The notes: generated from the sequence alone by a model not told the origin. Positions 1-6,241 are shown, counted from the stretch's first letter. The stretch: 7,183 nt of DNA from DATAFF01 sp036257595 (GCA_036257595.1 DATAFF010000073.1:1-7183); one strand, 5' to 3'. Translations and numbers: made by a program.

Positions 1-93
1 GTTGGGGTGATTGTTGGGGTGAACTAAGCCGCACGATGAAATCATGTTTTTAGAACAGCATCTTAGCTAGCCAATAGGGCGGATGAGGGGCCT
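1..93. other. Left-edge intergenic stretch with a 10-bp direct repeat
   Basis: No gene can be supported here. The decamer GTTGGGGTGA occurs at 1-10 and again at 13-22, a 12-bp period cut by the window edge, so it may be the end of a longer tandem repeat or of a coding region lying to the left. The following 50 bases are AT-richer than the rest of the window. The short inverted repeat ATGA-AA-TCAT followed by a T run (around 37-52) is too weak to be called a terminator. The stretch ends in a fragment of the palindromic element annotated separately. Confidence 0.4.
78..92 (-). repeat. Truncated end of the palindromic intergenic element
   Basis: The 15 bases GGCGGATGAGGGGCC are identical to the right end of the full palindromic element at 4631-4645. 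Read on the minus strand this gives a short-period array followed by AGGCCCCTCATCCGCC, the same order seen on the plus strand at the other site (array, then AGGCCCCTCACCC). It therefore looks like a remnant of the same mosaic and not a chance match. It sits directly against the heptamer array at 94-180, downstream of the sugar-transport operon. Confidence 0.6.
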
Positions 94-180
94 CTATTCG
101 CTATTCGCTATTCGCTACTCGCTATTCGCTATTCGCTACTCGCTTCAATTCGCTATTCGCTACTGCCTACTGCCTTCCAC
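94..180 (+). repeat. Heptamer tandem array A (CTATTCG / CTACTCG / CTACTGC)
   Basis: From 94 the plus strand reads as consecutive 7-bp units: CTATTCG three times, CTACTCG, CTATTCG twice, CTACTCG, a 10-bp irregular unit CTTCAATTCG (143-152), CTATTCG, then CTACTGC twice, and a decayed last unit. The core ACTGCCTACTGCCT at 162-175 links it to the other four arrays. The array ends one base before the stop codon of the substrate-binding protein gene (TCA at 182-184 on this strand), so it occupies the immediate 3' flank of the ABC operon. It contains no coding capacity of its own; translations across it merely repeat the same few residues. Confidence 0.85.
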
Positions 181-181
181 T

Positions 182-1168
182 TCACCTGATCCCATCATCG
201 ATCAGCTTGGTCAGCGCATCGATGGTGTCCGGCGTGACGACGCCGGCGCCGGTGTTGATCATGAGGCCGGGCATCTTGTATTTGGCGGTCAGCACGCATT
301 GCAGCACCGGCATGAAGCCCTGCAGATAGAGGAGCTGATCGAGGGTGGCGGTGACGTAGCCCTTCTTCAGGCCATCGATAGTCGCCGGGCCGAGATCGAT
401 GCCGCCGACCACGACGTCGCCGGGCTTCTTGCCCGCCTTCTCGAGGACCTCGCCGAGCACGCCGGTGATGCCGCCATGCTGGGTGCCGATCGCCTTCAAA
501 TTGGGGTGGCTTTGAATATAGGCGACGAGCACCGGCACGCCGAGCGACACGTCGCTGTTGATCTCCTGGGTGATCTCGAGGCGATCGACCTTGAGCCCGG
601 CCTTTTCAAGCGTGTCGGCAAGCCCCTTCTCGGACTGGCCGCGCTCGGCCTGGCTGAACACGCCATAGACCATCGCCTCGTCGCCCGACTTCAAGCCCTT
701 TTCGAGCATGGCATTGGCGGTGAGAGTGCCGCCGGCATAGAGATCGACGCCGGCATAGCCCATGCCCTTGGTTCCGAACTCCTTCTGGAGATCGGTCATC
801 GGCGAGTTGCCGACGGTGACGATGATCCCCTGGTCGGTCGCCGCCTTGACGAGATCCTGGAAGGCGGTGCCGCCGGGATGGCCCATGATCTCGATGCAGG
901 TCGGCTTGGCGGCGACGGCCTCCTTGAACTGGTTGATCATGGTCTCGGGCGCCCAGGCGGAGAACTGCTCCTTGAGGTCGACGCCGAACGCCTTGGCGGC
1001 CTGGGCGGCGCCGGTCTGGCGCGCCAGCGTCGCGCCGTCGCCGGGATTGCCGCCCATCTGCATATACATGGTGAGGCCGGAGCCGATCGGATCATCGGCC
1101 GCGGCGACCGTGGTAGCGTCAAGCGTGGCGAGCATGGTTCCAGCCAACAGCAGCTGCACAAGCTTCAT
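182..1168 (-). CDS. Periplasmic sugar-binding protein of an ABC importer
   Basis: This 328-residue protein is the probable periplasmic receptor that captures a sugar or sugar-like substrate and hands it to the permease encoded upstream. Residues 1-24 form a short signal peptide (MKLVQLLLAGTML..., with Ala-Ala-Ala before Asp25 as likely cleavage site). The mature part has the two-lobed Peripla_BP_4 / ribose-binding-like layout, with typical stretches such as IEIMGHPGG, GYAGVDLYAGG, VVVGGIDLG and, near the C-terminus, DQLLYLQGF. Length is normal for the family. The ATG overlaps the permease stop codon by four bases (ATGA, 1165-1168), and a strong GGGAGGA ribosome site lies inside the permease 3' end. 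It is the last gene of the operon, an order suited to translational coupling. The ligand cannot be told from sequence; a monosaccharide is the usual case. Confidence 0.9.
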   Translation of the reverse strand: MKLVQLLLAGTMLATLDATTVAAADDPIGSGLTMYMQMGGNPGDGATLARQTGAAQAAKAFGVDLKEQFSAWAPETMINQFKEAVAAKPTCIEIMGHPGGTAFQDLVKAATDQGIIVTVGNSPMTDLQKEFGTKGMGYAGVDLYAGGTLTANAMLEKGLKSGDEAMVYGVFSQAERGQSEKGLADTLEKAGLKVDRLEITQEINSDVSLGVPVLVAYIQSHPNLKAIGTQHGGITGVLGEVLEKAGKKPGDVVVGGIDLGPATIDGLKKGYVTATLDQLLYLQGFMPVLQCVLTAKYKMPGLMINTGAGVVTPDTIDALTKLIDDGIR

Positions 1169-2244
1169 CGTCTCAGTCCTCCCTTCGCTTCAGTGTCAAT
1201 CGGCCGACCGGGCCGCTGAAATCGCGTCAGGCGCGCCATGAAGGCGGCACGACGCTGCGGCTCGTCGACATAGAGATAGAAGATCATCGCGGTCAAGAAA
1301 ACGAGACCCTGGATGGTGCGCACCCAGGCGCCCGTCAGTCCGGTGGCGACGAGCCCGGCCTCGATCATGCCGATGATGAAGCAGCCGAAGACGGTGCCGA
1401 CGATCGTGGCGCGGCCCCCGAAGATCGAGGTGCCGCCGATCAGCACCGAGGCGATGGCGGTCAGGAGATAGCCCTGGCCCTGATTGCCGAAATAATTCTT
1501 GTTCTCGAGCGTGAGCATAATGGCAGCAACAGCGGCAAGCCCGCCCATCAGGGTGAAAAGCTTGATCTTCTCGGTCTCGACATCGATGCCGAGGACGCGC
1601 GAGACGCTGTTGGAATCGCCGATGAACAGCGCGTGCTCGCCGAAGCGGTGGCGGTTGAGGATGAACCAGAGGGCGATCACGATGATGGCGGTCCACAGCG
1701 ATTGGAGCGGGATCTGCTGGACCCAGATCGGCAGGTCAGTGCCGCTGAACGGGCGGCCGACGATCCACTGCCAGACCGGGCTCGTCTCGGCGCCGCGCAG
1801 CGCATAGGACTTGCCGCCCGACAGCACGGTCGCCATGCCGGCCCAGAAGAATTGCGTCGCCAGCGTCGCCATGAAGGACGGGAGGCCGATCTTGGCGACG
1901 AGGATGCCGTTGACCAGGCCGACAAGGAGCCCCGAGGCGAGGCCGGCGGCAACCGCCCACCAGCCAAGGTCATGCTCCTTGAACAGCACGGCAAAGACGA
2001 AGCCGGAAAAAGCGATGATCGCGGGAAAGCAGAGGTCGATCTCGCCGGCGCCGATGATGAAGGTGAGGCCGACGGCGAGCAGGATCAGCGGCGGCAGGGT
2101 CGACAGGAAGGTGGTGTAGATGAAGGGCTGCAGGAACACCTGCGGCGCCAGAACCATGAAGAGCGCGAGCAGCAGCAGGAAGACGAGGATGATCGGCAGC
2201 CCCTCGATGCGGGCGATCAGCGATGGCGTTACGCGCTTTTCCAT
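1165..2244 (-). CDS. Sugar ABC transporter permease (RbsC/FrcC-like)
   Basis: This is the membrane channel subunit of the importer, 359 residues, of the BPD_transp_2 (ribose/xylose/fructose permease) family; it presumably works as a homodimer. It is strongly hydrophobic with about eight to ten membrane segments, the first at roughly residues 17-38. Family hallmarks are visible: GEIDL at 67-71 (equivalent to the usual GGIDLS), N112-G113 with P122...T127-L128 in the second conserved block, and the C-terminal glycine-rich block GGTSIFGGRATIVGT. The ATG at 2242-2244 overlaps the end of the ATPase gene by 16 bases and has AGGA about seven bases upstream, so translation is probably coupled. The polar, Arg-rich C-terminal tail (about 30 residues) is cytoplasmic. 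Length matches FrcC-type proteins. The variant GEIDLCFP in place of GGIDLSVG suggests a side branch of the family. Confidence 0.92.
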   Translation of the reverse strand: MEKRVTPSLIARIEGLPIILVFLLLLALFMVLAPQVFLQPFIYTTFLSTLPPLILLAVGLTFIIGAGEIDLCFPAIIAFSGFVFAVLFKEHDLGWWAVAAGLASGLLVGLVNGILVAKIGLPSFMATLATQFFWAGMATVLSGGKSYALRGAETSPVWQWIVGRPFSGTDLPIWVQQIPLQSLWTAIIVIALWFILNRHRFGEHALFIGDSNSVSRVLGIDVETEKIKLFTLMGGLAAVAAIMLTLENKNYFGNQGQGYLLTAIASVLIGGTSIFGGRATIVGTVFGCFIIGMIEAGLVATGLTGAWVRTIQGLVFLTAMIFYLYVDEPQRRAAFMARLTRFQRPGRPIDTEAKGGLRR

Positions 2245-3014
2245 GCGTGGTCCTGCTGGAGCGCGATCAGATATTCGGTGAGCTCGGTCACCGACATGTC
2301 CTTCGGCGCGACCTCGGCGACGATGCGGCCGCGGTCGAGCACGACCATGCGATCGGCCACCTGATGGACATGGGCGAGATTGTGCTCGATATAGATGGCA
2401 GCGCGGCCGGACTCCTTGATGCGCCGGACGAAGTCGAGGACCTTGCGCACCTCCTTGACGGCCAGCGCCACCGTCGGCTCGTCGAGGATGATGAGATCGG
2501 CGTTGTAATGCATGGCGCGGCCGATGGCGATGCCCTGGCGCTCGCCGCCCGAGAGATTGGCGACCGTCGAATCGACGGTGATGCCGGCGCCGCGGAAGCC
2601 GATGGCGTGCCTCAGGATGTTCTCGGCGATCTCTTTCTCGCGCCTGATGTCGATGAAGCCGAAGCGGTTGGTGATCTGGCGGCCGACGAAGAAGTTGCGC
2701 CAGAGCGGCTGCTTCTCGGCGAGCGAGCGGTCCTGATAGACGGTCTCGATCGCGAGGTCATGGGCCATGCGCACCGAATAATCGGCAAGGTCGATCTCGC
2801 GGTCGCGGATGAAGATGCGCCCCGCCGTCGGCGCGAGCAGGCCGGTCATGACCTTGATCAGGGTCGACTTGCCGGCGCCGTTGTCGCCGATCAGGCCGAC
2901 GATCTCGTTCCTGCCGATGGCGATGTCGATGTCGCGCAGCGCCTGCACAGGACCGAAGAATTTCTGGACGCCTTCGAGACGCACAATCGCGGTGAAGGCC
3001 TCATCGTTGTTCAT
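2229..3014 (-). CDS. Sugar ABC transporter ATP-binding protein (single domain, FrcA-like)
   Basis: This 261-residue cytoplasmic ATPase powers the importer. All nucleotide-binding motifs are present: Walker A GDNGAGKST (43-51), Q-loop Gln94, signature LSGGERQ (154-160), Walker B LIILDE (174-179) and the switch His211 in IYIEHN. It holds one ABC domain, unlike RbsA/XylG/AraG, which are fused tandems of about 500 residues. In size and motif spacing it resembles FrcA of the Sinorhizobium fructose system, but the gene order here is ATPase-permease-binding protein instead of frcBCA, so the symbol is not assigned. The D-loop region reads TVALAVKE instead of the common TAALGVKE. It is the first gene of the operon; the ATG at 3012-3014 has only a weak purine-rich stretch in front (GAACGAAAA) and no good Shine-Dalgarno. 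Confidence 0.92.
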   Translation of the reverse strand: MNNDEAFTAIVRLEGVQKFFGPVQALRDIDIAIGRNEIVGLIGDNGAGKSTLIKVMTGLLAPTAGRIFIRDREIDLADYSVRMAHDLAIETVYQDRSLAEKQPLWRNFFVGRQITNRFGFIDIRREKEIAENILRHAIGFRGAGITVDSTVANLSGGERQGIAIGRAMHYNADLIILDEPTVALAVKEVRKVLDFVRRIKESGRAAIYIEHNLAHVHQVADRMVVLDRGRIVAEVAPKDMSVTELTEYLIALQQDHAWKSA

Positions 3015-3065
3015 TTTTCGTTCTGCAGCCGCTGCCGTCGCGGGGCAGCATAGCAGGAGTGAGGC

Positions 3066-3133
3066 GGTAGGCAGATAGGCAGATAGGCAGTGACCTGTGC
3101 TCTTGCCGACTGCCTATTGCCTACTGCCTATTC
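3066..3133 (+). repeat. Array B: inverted pair of AGGCAG-type repeats in a divergent gap
   Basis: The left arm (3066-3091) is made of TAGGCAG/ATAGGCAG units ending in AGGCAGT. After a 17-bp spacer (3092-3108) the right arm (3109-3133) carries the inverse units ACTGCCT-ATTGCCT-ACTGCCT-A. ATAGGCAGT (3083-3091) and ACTGCCTAT (3109-3117) are a perfect 9-bp inverted repeat and could form a hairpin in DNA or RNA. The core ACTGCCTATTGCCT sits at 3109-3122. The array fills much of the 177-bp gap between the divergent ABC operon and MFS gene, so the promoters of both must lie around or within it. Confidence 0.8.
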
Positions 3134-3144
3134 TCGGGTCCATA

Positions 3145-3159
3145 CGCCTGACGCAGGCG
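3145..3159. promoter_or_regulatory. Short perfect hairpin in the MFS leader
   Basis: CGCCTG-ACG-CAGGCG forms a 6-bp inverted repeat with a 3-base centre, 32 bases before the proposed TTG start of the MFS gene. It is followed by AAAGG and not a T run, so a terminator on the plus strand is unlikely. It could be a small operator or a leader hairpin, or chance in GC-rich DNA. No regulator gene is present to pair it with. Confidence 0.25.
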
Positions 3160-3180
3160 AAAGGGCGAACAAAGTCCAGC

Positions 3181-3194
3181 CGGAGCAACCCTTG
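3181..3194 (+). promoter_or_regulatory. Ribosome binding site and TTG start deciding the MFS N-terminus
   Basis: CGGAG at 3181-3185 is followed six bases later by an in-frame TTG (3192-3194). The longer reading frame begins at an ATG at 3090 inside repeat array B, and its extra 34 codons are repeat and leader sequence with no transporter character and no good ribosome site. The next in-frame ATG lies beyond the first membrane segment. TTG is therefore the best start. Confidence 0.65.
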
Positions 3195-4430
3195 AGCAGC
3201 AACGTCACTTTCCGCCTGTCACAACGCCAGCCTTCTCTCGCGGTGGCGGTGTGCCTGCTCGGCCTGACGCAGATCATCGGCTATGGCACGCTCTATTACG
3301 GCTTCGCGCCCCTGGCGGAGGACATGGCGCAAAGCTTCGGATGGCCGGTGTCCTGGATCTTCGGCGCGTTCTCGCTGGCGCTCCTGGCAAGCGGCCTGAT
3401 CGCGCCGCTGGTCGGGCGCCGGGTCGACAGGCACGGCGCGGCGCAGATGATGACGCTCGGGTCGGTGGCAGCCGCCCTGGCGCTGGCATGGACGGCGCTC
3501 GCCCCGAACGCGATCGTGTTCGCCATCGGGCTGACGGCAATGCAGCTGGCCTCGACGCTGGTGTTCTACGACGCCGCCTTTGCCCAGCTGGTGCAGAAGG
3601 GAGGCCCGTCATCGGGCCGGCTCATCGTCTATCTGACGCTGATCGCCGGCTTCGCCTCGACGATCTTCTGGCCGCTGACGGTGGCGCTCAAGGGTGCGTT
3701 CGGCTGGCGCGAGATCCTGATGATCTTCGCCGGCCTCAACCTCCTCATCTGCGCGCCGACCCATTGGTGGCTCACCTGCCAGCCGGACCACGCCACGGCC
3801 GCCCGCCCGCCCAAGCCGGTGGCGATCGACATCGAAGGCGGCAGCCTGCCGCAGGAGCTGTGGCCGCGGGCGATGCTCCTGGTGACCTGGGGCTTCGCGC
3901 TCACCGGCTTCGTGCTGATGGCGATCCTCGCCCAGATGGTGCCGCTCATCACCGCGATGGGGCTCGGCCCGGCATCGGTGGCGGTGGCGGCGGTGTTCGG
4001 ACCGTCGCAGGTGATCATTCGCTTCATCAACATGACCATGGGGTCGGGTCGGCACCCGTTGCACATCACGCTCGTGGTGGCAGTGCTGATGCTGGTTGCG
4101 CCGGTCGTTCTGGCGCTGTCGGCGCCCTCCGTTGCCGGCGCGGTGATCTTCGCCTCGATCCTCGGCTTTGCCTCGGGGCTCAAGAGCATCGTCAATGGCA
4201 CGCTGCCGCTCGCGCTGTTCGGGCGCACCGGCTATGCGACGCGGCTCGGCAGGATGGCGTCGATCAGGCTGGTGCTTGCCGCCATCGCGCCGTTCGTGCT
4301 CGCCTATCTCATGCAGATGCTCGGCCCGTCGGCAGCACTCCTCATCATTGCGGCGTGCGGGCTGCCAGGACTCCTGGCCTTTGTCGAGGTGGCCCGCCTG
4401 CAGCATGTCGCTTCAGGGAATAGGCAGTAG
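3192..4430 (+). CDS. Major facilitator superfamily transporter, 12 TM
   Basis: This is a predicted inner-membrane secondary transporter of about 412 residues from the chosen TTG start. Twelve hydrophobic segments can be followed, starting with LAVAVCLLGLTQIIGYGTLY, with a longer polar loop between TM6 and TM7 (around QPDHATAARPPKP...) as expected for the 6+6 MFS fold. The loop between TM2 and TM3 reads GRRVDRHGAAQMM, matching MFS motif A (GxxxDRxG). Length is typical of MFS_1 members. The substrate cannot be inferred. It is divergent from the sugar importer and convergent with the alcohol dehydrogenase, so it is probably monocistronic. Its 3' end is odd: the last codons GGG AAT AGG CAG TAG are the first units of repeat array C, meaning the repeat supplies the last residues (N-R-Q) and the stop codon. 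Confidence 0.88.
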   Translation: MSSNVTFRLSQRQPSLAVAVCLLGLTQIIGYGTLYYGFAPLAEDMAQSFGWPVSWIFGAFSLALLASGLIAPLVGRRVDRHGAAQMMTLGSVAAALALAWTALAPNAIVFAIGLTAMQLASTLVFYDAAFAQLVQKGGPSSGRLIVYLTLIAGFASTIFWPLTVALKGAFGWREILMIFAGLNLLICAPTHWWLTCQPDHATAARPPKPVAIDIEGGSLPQELWPRAMLLVTWGFALTGFVLMAILAQMVPLITAMGLGPASVAVAAVFGPSQVIIRFINMTMGSGRHPLHITLVVAVLMLVAPVVLALSAPSVAGAVIFASILGFASGLKSIVNGTLPLALFGRTGYATRLGRMASIRLVLAAIAPFVLAYLMQMLGPSAALLIIAACGLPGLLAFVEVARLQHVASGNRQ

Positions 4431-4507
4431 GCAGATAGGCAGATAGGCAGATAGGCAGATAGGCAGATAGGCAGTATACGGAGCACTTCCCGACTGCCTA
4501 ATGCCTA
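4421..4507 (+). repeat. Array C: 7/8-bp tandem repeat with inverted partner
   Basis: Two TAGGCAG units (4421-4434) are followed by five perfect ATAGGCAG octamers (4435-4474) and a T giving AGGCAGT. A 17-bp spacer (4476-4492) separates this from ACTGCCTAATGCCT (4493-4506). TAGGCAGT (4468-4475) and ACTGCCTA (4493-4500) are a perfect 8-bp inverted repeat. The array starts inside the MFS coding sequence (stop TAG at 4428-4430) and its right end runs, after AAAA, into the palindromic element. Perfect octamers suggest recent slippage expansion. Confidence 0.9.
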
Positions 4508-4511
4508 AAAA

Positions 4512-4645
4512 GGCCCCTCACCCGGCGCTTCGCGCCACCCTCTCCCCGCTGTCGCGGGGCGAGGGGAAAAAGGAGAGCTCCGCCCCCTTCTTCCCTTCTC
4601 CCCGCGCGCGGGGAGAAGGTGCCCCGAAGGGGCGGATGAGGGGCC
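4512..4645. repeat. Composite palindromic intergenic element (REP/BIME-like)
   Basis: A 134-bp element bounded by a 9-bp inverted repeat, GGCCCCTCA (4512-4520) and TGAGGGGCC (4637-4645). Inside are four smaller hairpins: GGCGC-TTC-GCGCC (4524-4536), a CCCTCTCCCCGC stem closing on GCGGGGCGAGGG (4538-4565), a perfect 26-bp palindrome (4594-4619, CCTTCTCCCCGCG and its complement) and GCCCC-GAA-GGGGC (4621-4633). From general knowledge, closely similar CCCCTCACCC / TCTCCCCGC motifs are very abundant between genes in Rhizobiales and some other proteobacteria. It lies between convergent genes, 16 bases past the dehydrogenase stop, and could also stop transcription from either side. A 76-codon frame across it (4501-4731) is an artefact of the repeat. 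Confidence 0.88.
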
Positions 4646-4661
4646 TTGCGCCGTCGGGCGA

Positions 4662-5744
4662 TCACCGCATCATGATCACATTGCGCACGGCCTCGCCCGT
4701 CCTGGCCTTGGCCATCGCGTCATTGATCTGATCGAGAGAGTAGCGGGCGCTGATCAGCTCATCGAGCTTGAGCTTGCCGGCGTCGTAGAGCGCGACGAGC
4801 CTCGGAATATCGACCTTGATCCGCGAGTCTCCCATTTTCGAGCCGAGGATTCGCAGATTGTCCTGGGCGATGAAGCCCGGATCGATGTCGATGGTCACCC
4901 CGTCGGGCGGCATGCCGACCAGCACCAGGCTGCCCGACCGCGCCACCAGGCCCATCGACTGGATGAAGGCGGCGCGCGCTCCGACGGTGACGAAAACATA
5001 GTCGGCGCCGCGGCCGTCGGTCAGTGCCCGGAGCTTAAGCCGCAAATCGGGATCGGAGCCGAGGAGGCCATGGGTCGCGCCAAAGCGGCGGGCGGTCTCG
5101 AGCTTGGAGGCAACGAGATCGATGGCGATGATCGCCCGCGCCCCCGACAAAGCGGCAGCCTGGATGACATTGAGGCCGACACCGCCGGCGCCGATGACGG
5201 CTGCGGTAGCGCCGGAGCGCAGCCCAGCCGTGTTGAGGACGGCGCCGACGCCGGTGATGACGCCGCAGGCGAGGAGCGAGGCGACATCGAGGCTCATGGT
5301 CTTGGGGATCGCCACGGCTTGCGAGGCGTCGACGACGATCTTCTCGGCAAAGGCGGCGGTGCGCAGACCTTGGGTCAGCGGCTGACCGTCGCCGTCGCGC
5401 AGCGGCGTATGGCTGTCACGATAGAAGGCGGTGCCGCAGGTGACGGGATGACCCTCGCTGCAAGACGGGCAATGGCCGCAGGAGCGGATGAGGGTGACCA
5501 CCACGTGATCGCCGGGCGTGAAGCCGTCGACGCCTCGACCGAGCCGGGTGACGATGCCGGCCGCCTCATGGCCGTAAATCGCCGGGAGAGCGCCACCCCA
5601 GCCGCCATCGGCGAAGATGATGTCGCTGTGGCAGATCGCACAGGCCACGACGTCGACGGCGATCTCGCCCTCGCCCGGTCCGTCGATATCGACGGTCTCG
5701 ATGTGGAGAGGCTTGCCGAAGGCACGGGCGACAGCTGCGCGCAT
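4662..5744 (-). CDS. Zinc-dependent alcohol dehydrogenase (MDR family)
   Basis: This 360-residue cytoplasmic enzyme is predicted to interconvert an alcohol and its aldehyde or ketone with NAD(H). The catalytic zinc ligands are C38 (in CHSD, 38-41), H59 with E60 (GHE) and C160 (ACG). The structural zinc site is complete: C89, C92, C95, C103. The Rossmann motif GAGGVG spans 185-190, and the acidic D209 at the end of the next strand points to NAD over NADP. The layout resembles class III / S-(hydroxymethyl)glutathione dehydrogenase-type enzymes, but the chain is somewhat shorter, and formaldehyde specificity is not shown. The ATG at 5742-5744 has GGAG seven bases upstream. It starts 32 bases after queF on the same strand and may be cotranscribed with it, though no shared pathway is evident. 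The stop is followed by the palindromic element. Confidence 0.92.
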   Translation of the reverse strand: MRAAVARAFGKPLHIETVDIDGPGEGEIAVDVVACAICHSDIIFADGGWGGALPAIYGHEAAGIVTRLGRGVDGFTPGDHVVVTLIRSCGHCPSCSEGHPVTCGTAFYRDSHTPLRDGDGQPLTQGLRTAAFAEKIVVDASQAVAIPKTMSLDVASLLACGVITGVGAVLNTAGLRSGATAAVIGAGGVGLNVIQAAALSGARAIIAIDLVASKLETARRFGATHGLLGSDPDLRLKLRALTDGRGADYVFVTVGARAAFIQSMGLVARSGSLVLVGMPPDGVTIDIDPGFIAQDNLRILGSKMGDSRIKVDIPRLVALYDAGKLKLDELISARYSLDQINDAMAKARTGEAVRNVIMMR

Positions 5745-5776
5745 TTATCGTCTCCAGTTCATGTCTTGGGAGATCT

Positions 5777-6241
5777 TCAGCCGCGGCCGCGATAGGGTGG
5801 AACCCCCTGATCGGGAAGCCACAGCTCGGGCGGAGGCAAGCCGGTCTGCCAGAAGACGTCGATCGGGATGCCGCCGCGCGGATACCAATAGCCGCCGATG
5901 CGCAGCCAGGTCGGCGCCAGGGTATCGACCAGCCGGCTGGCGATCGCCATGGTGCAGTCCTCATGAAAGGCCCCGTGATTGCGGAAGGAGCCGAGAAAGA
6001 GCTTCAGCGACTTCGATTCAACCAACCAGCGATCGGGCACATAATCGATGACGAGATGGGCGAAGTCCGGCTGGCCGGTCATCGGGCAGATGGAGGTGAA
6101 TTCCGGCACGGCGAATCGGACGAGATACAGCGTTCCCCGGTTGCTGTTCGCCACCCGCTCGAGCACCGCCTCGTCCGGCGAGGCAGGGAGCCGCGTCGAG
6201 GCGCCGAGCTGGGTCAGGTGCGATACTTCGGTCTTGGTCAT
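5777..6241 (-). CDS. queF: NADPH-dependent 7-cyano-7-deazaguanine reductase
   Basis: QueF reduces the nitrile preQ0 to the amine preQ1 in queuosine synthesis, the tRNA wobble-base modification pathway. The 154-residue length fits the short, unimodular (type I) QueF related to GTP cyclohydrolase I. The catalytic cysteine is C52 in TSICPMTGQPDF, with the general acid D59. The QueF motif ESKSLK (75-80) is intact and runs on to LFLGSFRNHGAFHE, with E94 expected to bind the deazaguanine. The other pathway genes (queC, queD, queE, tgt) are not in the window. The ATG at 6239-6241 has no recognisable Shine-Dalgarno, and a repeat-derived hairpin begins only about 13 bases upstream, which may influence its translation. 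The alcohol dehydrogenase follows after 32 bases. Confidence 0.95.
   Translation of the reverse strand: MTKTEVSHLTQLGASTRLPASPDEAVLERVANSNRGTLYLVRFAVPEFTSICPMTGQPDFAHLVIDYVPDRWLVESKSLKLFLGSFRNHGAFHEDCTMAIASRLVDTLAPTWLRIGGYWYPRGGIPIDVFWQTGLPPPELWLPDQGVPPYRGRG

Noticed and set aside
83..1219. A 378-codon plus-strand frame opposite the sugar-binding protein gene
   Set aside because: It begins in heptamer array A (its first residues just translate the repeat) and is the antisense of a well-supported gene; long antisense frames are expected in GC-rich DNA with this codon bias.
1633..3053. Long plus-strand frames (243 and 276 codons) opposite the permease and ATPase genes
   Set aside because: Their translations are low-complexity, Asp/Glu/Arg/Ala-rich shadow sequences without domain character, while the minus-strand proteins carry complete family motifs.
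3251..4423. A 390-codon plus-strand frame overlapping the MFS gene, and long minus-strand frames opposite it
   Set aside because: The MFS frame gives twelve clean membrane segments and motif A; the others are Arg/Ala/Gly-rich frame shadows.
4421..4507. Array C considered as a CRISPR array
   Set aside because: Units of 7-8 bp are contiguous with no unique spacers of 25-40 bp between copies, and there are no cas genes in the window.
4512..4645. The palindromic element considered as an insertion sequence or MITE with target duplication
   Set aside because: It has inverted ends and internal hairpins but no visible target-site duplication or transposase; a REP/BIME-like extragenic element fits better.
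4501..4731. A 76-codon frame over the palindromic element
   Set aside because: It is a translation of the repeat (PHPALRATLSPLSRGEG type), a well-known source of false small proteins, and its 3' end overlaps the dehydrogenase gene in antisense.
5070..5795. A 241-codon plus-strand frame opposite the alcohol dehydrogenase
   Set aside because: Shadow of a gene with complete zinc and Rossmann motifs; no domain features of its own.
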